From Flavobacterium urocaniciphilum (GTDB lineage: Bacteria; Bacteroidota; Bacteroidia; Flavobacteriales; Flavobacteriaceae), in the NCBI RefSeq assembly GCF_900110615.1, contig NZ_FOEI01000001.1, forward strand, positions 496,001-560,000: 64,000 nucleotides of DNA, read 5' to 3'. Shown one piece after another: positions 61,396-64,000 of the stretch. The notes under the pieces were generated by a model. That model was not told the DNA's origin and did not search any database. It was given only the letters and a program-made list of their open reading frames with translations. Position 1 is the stretch's first letter, and each line of letters starts with the position of its first letter. The translations under genes and the position numbers were made by a program.

Positions 61396-63006
61396 ATGTT
61401 TGATACATCTACATTAAAGGAGATGAAACTCTCTGATTTGCAAGAAATTGCTAAAGTGGCTAAGATTCAAAAATTCAAAACACTAAAAAAAGACGATTTA
61501 ATTGCTCAAATTTTAGAATTGCAGAATGAATCATCTGAAGAAAAGCCTAAAGCAGCTAAAGCTTCTAAAAAAGCAGCAGAAAAACCAGTTGTTGAAGAGC
61601 AGGTTTCTGAAGTTGTTGTAAAAGAGGGAAAATCTCAACGTGCTCGAATTAAAAAAGGGAGTACGCCTGAAAAAGTAGCAGCTCAAGAAACATTAAGTTT
61701 TGATGATGTTGTTCAAGTTGCTCAAGAAGTTGAAATTGAAAAAACAGAAACGCCTATCTCTGAAAGTGTAGAGGAAATAAAATCTGAAACTTCTGATCAA
61801 GATAAATCCAACCAAAATTTCAAAAAGAATACGAACAATCCAAAATTTAATAAGAACCAAAATAAAAATTTCCGTGAATCGGATTTTGAATTTGATGGAA
61901 TTATTGAAAGTGAAGGTGTATTAGAAATGATGCCTGACGGATATGGATTCTTACGTTCTTCAGATTATAATTATTTAGCGTCTCCAGATGATATTTATTT
62001 ATCACAATCGCAAATTCGTTTATTCGGATTGAAAACTGGAGATACTGTAAAAGGTGTGGTTCGCCCGCCAAAAGAAGGAGAAAAGTTTTTCCCATTAGTT
62101 AAAGTGTTGAAAATTAACGGACATGATCCGCAAGTTATTCGTGATAGAATTGCTTTTGAACATTTAACGCCACTTTTCCCAGAAGAAAAATTTAACCTTG
62201 CGGATAAAAATTCTTCTATTTCTACAAGAATTATCGATTTGTTTTCACCAATTGGAAAAGGGCAACGTGCTATGATTGTAGCACAACCTAAAACGGGTAA
62301 AACAATGTTATTAAAAGATATTGCTAATTCAATCGCGGCAAATCATCCTGAAGCTTACTTAATCGTATTATTAATTGATGAAAGACCTGAAGAGGTAACC
62401 GATATGCAACGTAGTGTGCGTGGAGAAGTTATTGCTTCAACGTTTGATGAACCAGCAGATAGACACGTAAAAGTGGCGAATATTGTGTTGGAAAAAGCAA
62501 AACGTTTAGTAGAATGTGGTCATGATGTAGTTATTTTATTAGATTCGATTACACGTTTAGCAAGAGCTTATAATACAGTTCAACCAGCATCAGGTAAGGT
62601 GTTGAGTGGAGGAGTAGATGCCAATGCGTTACAAAAACCAAAACGTTTCTTTGGAGCGGCTCGTAACATTGAAAATGGTGGTTCATTAAGTATTATCGCA
62701 ACAGCGTTAACTGAAACAGGTTCTAAAATGGACGAAGTTATCTTTGAAGAATTTAAAGGAACAGGTAACATGGAATTACAATTGGATAGAAAAATTGCGA
62801 ACAAACGTATTTTCCCAGCTATCGATTTGGTTTCTTCAAGTACGCGTCGTGATGATTTATTATTAGACGAAAAAACCATTCAACATATGTGGATTATGCG
62901 TAAATATTTAGCGGATATGAACCCAGTTGAAGCGATGGAGTTTTTAGAATCTCGTATTAAGCGAACTAGAAACAACGAAGAGTTTTTAATTTCTATGAAT
63001 GATTAA
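61396..63006 (+). CDS. rho: Transcription termination factor Rho
   Basis: Rho is the hexameric RNA helicase that ends transcription at Rho-dependent sites. This 536-residue protein is longer than E. coli Rho (419). The N-terminal Rho_N domain (about 5-42) is separated from the RNA-binding cold-shock domain (about 172-250, [16 protein letters not shown]) by an insert of about 120 residues rich in Glu, Lys, Asn and Gln. Bacteroidota Rho proteins often carry such an insert. Walker A is AQPKTGKTM (GKT at 301-303), Walker [17 protein letters not shown], and the R-loop region [15 protein letters not shown]. It ends at a strong terminator. Confidence 0.97.
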   Translation: MFDTSTLKEMKLSDLQEIAKVAKIQKFKTLKKDDLIAQILELQNESSEEKPKAAKASKKAAEKPVVEEQVSEVVVKEGKSQRARIKKGSTPEKVAAQETLSFDDVVQVAQEVEIEKTETPISESVEEIKSETSDQDKSNQNFKKNTNNPKFNKNQNKNFRESDFEFDGIIESEGVLEMMPDGYGFLRSSDYNYLASPDDIYLSQSQIRLFGLKTGDTVKGVVRPPKEGEKFFPLVKVLKINGHDPQVIRDRIAFEHLTPLFPEEKFNLADKNSSISTRIIDLFSPIGKGQRAMIVAQPKTGKTMLLKDIANSIAANHPEAYLIVLLIDERPEEVTDMQRSVRGEVIASTFDEPADRHVKVANIVLEKAKRLVECGHDVVILLDSITRLARAYNTVQPASGKVLSGGVDANALQKPKRFFGAARNIENGGSLSIIATALTETGSKMDEVIFEEFKGTGNMELQLDRKIANKRIFPAIDLVSSSTRRDDLLLDEKTIQHMWIMRKYLADMNPVEAMEFLESRIKRTRNNEEFLISMND

Positions 63007-63027
63007 GTGGATATATAATAATAAAAG

Positions 63028-63057
63028 AAAAGCGACAGATTTGTCGCTTTTTTTGTT
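63028..63057 (+). terminator. Strong intrinsic terminator after rho
   Basis: AAAAGCGACA (63028-63037) pairs with TGTCGCTTTT (63042-63051) with a 4-base loop and a T tract. Confidence 0.92.
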
Positions 63058-63058
63058 T

Positions 63059-63325
63059 TTAAGTAGTTAAGGATTTTCTTTTAGTAGATAATAAATCTAA
63101 ATCGGAAAGTTCTATATCTATATCGGAATGTTCTAAAATTATATTGGAATGTTCTATATCTAAATCGGAATGTTCTAAATTTAAATTGGAATGTTCTAAA
63201 TCTAAATCGGAATGTTCTAAATCTAAATCGGAATGTTCTAAATTTAAATCGGAATGTTCTATAACTAAATCGGAATGTTCTAAATTTAAATTGGAATGTT
63301 CTAAATCTAAAAGTAGTTGAGTCAT
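63059..63325 (-). CDS. Doubtful ORF made of EHS[DN]L[DN]L heptapeptide repeats
   Basis: An 88-codon open frame lies within the 21 bp repeat array. The putative product is nine EHS-type heptapeptides plus one ELS unit, flanked by MTQLLLDL and LSTKRKSLTT. It has no signal peptide and no known domain; the alternating Leu pattern could form a beta solenoid if made. Among the ten units, every difference lies at codon position 1 or 2 and none at position 3, which is not what purifying selection on a protein produces. I see no promoter. It may be a by-product of the DNA repeat. Confidence 0.3.
   Translation of the reverse strand: MTQLLLDLEHSNLNLEHSDLVIEHSDLNLEHSDLDLEHSDLDLEHSNLNLEHSDLDIEHSNIILEHSDIDIELSDLDLLSTKRKSLTT
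63104..63313. repeat. Ten tandem 21 bp units
   Basis: The consensus GGAATGTTCTAAATCTAAATC repeats ten times in exact 21-base register, starting at 63104, 63125, 63146, 63167, 63188, 63209, 63230, 63251, 63272 and 63293. A half unit precedes it. GGAANGTTCTA is almost invariant, and variation is limited to positions 5, 12, 14, 15, 18 and 21. It lies between the rho terminator and the gene at the window end. Confidence 0.9.
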
Positions 63326-63397
63326 TTATGTTTTCTAATTCGGATTACACACAAGGCTTCAGCAGTACTTAAGAAGTAAATTAACACTATATTGAAC

Positions 63398-64000
63398 TTA
63401 TTCTAACTTAGTTGTATTCAATATTTTTACAATTTTATTGTATTCAACTTCATTATGATATCTATAAATTAGTATAAAATTAAAACAGCCATAGTTTTTT
63501 AAAGCAGCAATTATATATTCAATTTTTCCATCGCTTCTTCGGTTACATGTTTTTATGCTTGGTATTTTTACAGTATTAAAATTTAAAGAAGTATTTACTT
63601 TTATACCTTTTTTATTGTAATTATCTACTTCTTTGTCATTTGTAATTAACATTTCAAATTGCTTACATATATCTTCAATATCTTTATTTTCATCTTCATA
63701 TTTTGAGTGAATAATTGCAAATTGTATTTCACTTGGATAATTTACTTCTATGGGTTTCGAATCATATATTGTAAATATTTCACTCATATCTAAAGAACCT
63801 CTTCTTAAATTAAAATTTGATTTTATTTTAATGGTATCATATTTAAAGATGTTTTGAGGAACTTTATTTTCCATAGAAATAAATTGTTTATTTTTTAGTT
63901 TTTTTACTTCTATAAACCAATCTTTTGGTAATTGTAATTTAAGACCTAATTCTTTATTTATATATTCCCAATTTTCATTGATTTTCCCTTTACTAATTAC
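63398..64000 (-). CDS. Protein of unknown function, 5' end outside the window
   Basis: The minus-strand frame that ends at 63398 has no stop up to the window edge at 64000, so the gene continues beyond it; 201 codons are visible. An internal ATG at 63874 is not the start. The visible part opens with an INENWEYINKELGLKLQLPKDWFIEV stretch in register with the rest, a pattern like the PsbP/LpqN-style domains that begin with a LxLPxxW strand. The C-terminal half contains KGIKVNTSLNFNTVKIPSIKTCNRRSDGK and a beta-strand FNFILIYRYH. No signal peptide can be judged. The function is unknown. Confidence 0.7.
   Translation of the reverse strand, partial: VISKGKINENWEYINKELGLKLQLPKDWFIEVKKLKNKQFISMENKVPQNIFKYDTIKIKSNFNLRRGSLDMSEIFTIYDSKPIEVNYPSEIQFAIIHSKYEDENKDIEDICKQFEMLITNDKEVDNYNKKGIKVNTSLNFNTVKIPSIKTCNRRSDGKIEYIIAALKNYGCFNFILIYRYHNEVEYNKIVKILNTTKLE

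Noticed and set aside
63104..63313. CRISPR array
   Set aside because: Units of 21 bp are directly joined with no unique spacers, and no cas genes are nearby.
63104..63313. GAATGTTC in each 21 bp unit as a heat-shock-element-like site
   Set aside because: The nGAAnnTTCn element belongs to eukaryotic HSF; there is no basis for it in a bacterium.

Overview
The window is a strongly AT-rich chromosomal segment of a gliding-type member of the Bacteroidota, most likely a Flavobacteriaceae species close to Flavobacterium. The evidence is the gene content (type IX secretion sorting domains, a PorP/SprF-family protein, a DUF4293 gene divergent from rho, a THUMP-like methyltransferase), signal peptides ending in F(S/G)Q, and the TTG / TAnnTTTG promoter pattern typical of the phylum. 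No rRNA, tRNA, CRISPR array, insertion sequence or prophage was seen. Most genes are housekeeping genes in short, tightly spaced or overlapping operons.

Layout. 1-12.6 kb (+): mnmA, a secreted subtilase with a type A sorting tail, a nitronate monooxygenase, a small secreted protein, pabB, tilS, a DsbD-like thiol carrier, comM, then a ClC channel/HPP protein pair. 12.6-21.5 kb (-): a T9SS surface cluster made of a 2025-residue type-B-sorted adhesin, a PorP/SprF-family protein and an OmpA-family protein. The adhesin carries a 3.66 kb tandem array of fourteen 89-residue modules. 21.5-26.7 kb (+): a 0.74 kb gene-free region with a palindrome and a 46 bp duplicated word, then an overlapping sixA-ppk1-ppx polyphosphate operon. 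26.7-33.4 kb (-): THUMP-like methyltransferase, AI-2E family exporter, M43 metalloprotease lipoprotein, DUF4159 protein, rsmE, tsaD. 33.5-45.3 kb (+): tamB (start codon unclear), pfkA, gap, a GlcNAc-kinase-like protein, a DUF389/NhaD/MgsA operon and an MpaB-type protein. 45.3-50 kb (-): lipoprotein, methyltransferase, a second ClC channel with CBS domains, an AlkD-like protein and an ACP phosphodiesterase. 50.2-52.0 kb (+): glmM and a lipoprotein. 52-60 kb (-): SRPBCC, VOC, a multi-module SPFH protein, a His-rich secreted protein, lpdA, an ABC exporter and truA. 60-64 kb: a YfcE-type phosphoesterase (+), DUF4293 (-), rho (+), a 21 bp repeat array containing an open frame, and a minus-strand gene cut by the window end.

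Functional threads. Glycolysis is grouped: pfkA and gap are adjacent, mgsA lies nearby, and each of pfkA and gap has a perfect inverted repeat just upstream. Polyphosphate synthesis (ppk1), hydrolysis (ppx) and a SixA-type phosphatase share one transcript. Protein export to the surface is represented by tamB, the T9SS cluster and several T9SS or lipoprotein substrates.

The less ordinary observations concern DNA structure more than new enzymes. They include degenerate 7 bp periodic arrays in at least three intergenic regions, a 21 bp array whose units vary only at codon positions 1 and 2, a REP-like ATTGCGAGG...CGAAGCAAT element abutting the lpdA stop, an in-frame 75 bp deletion in one adhesin module at short direct repeats, and a tamB reading frame with no ATG, GTG or early TTG start. 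I do not see a wholly new defence or biosynthetic system.
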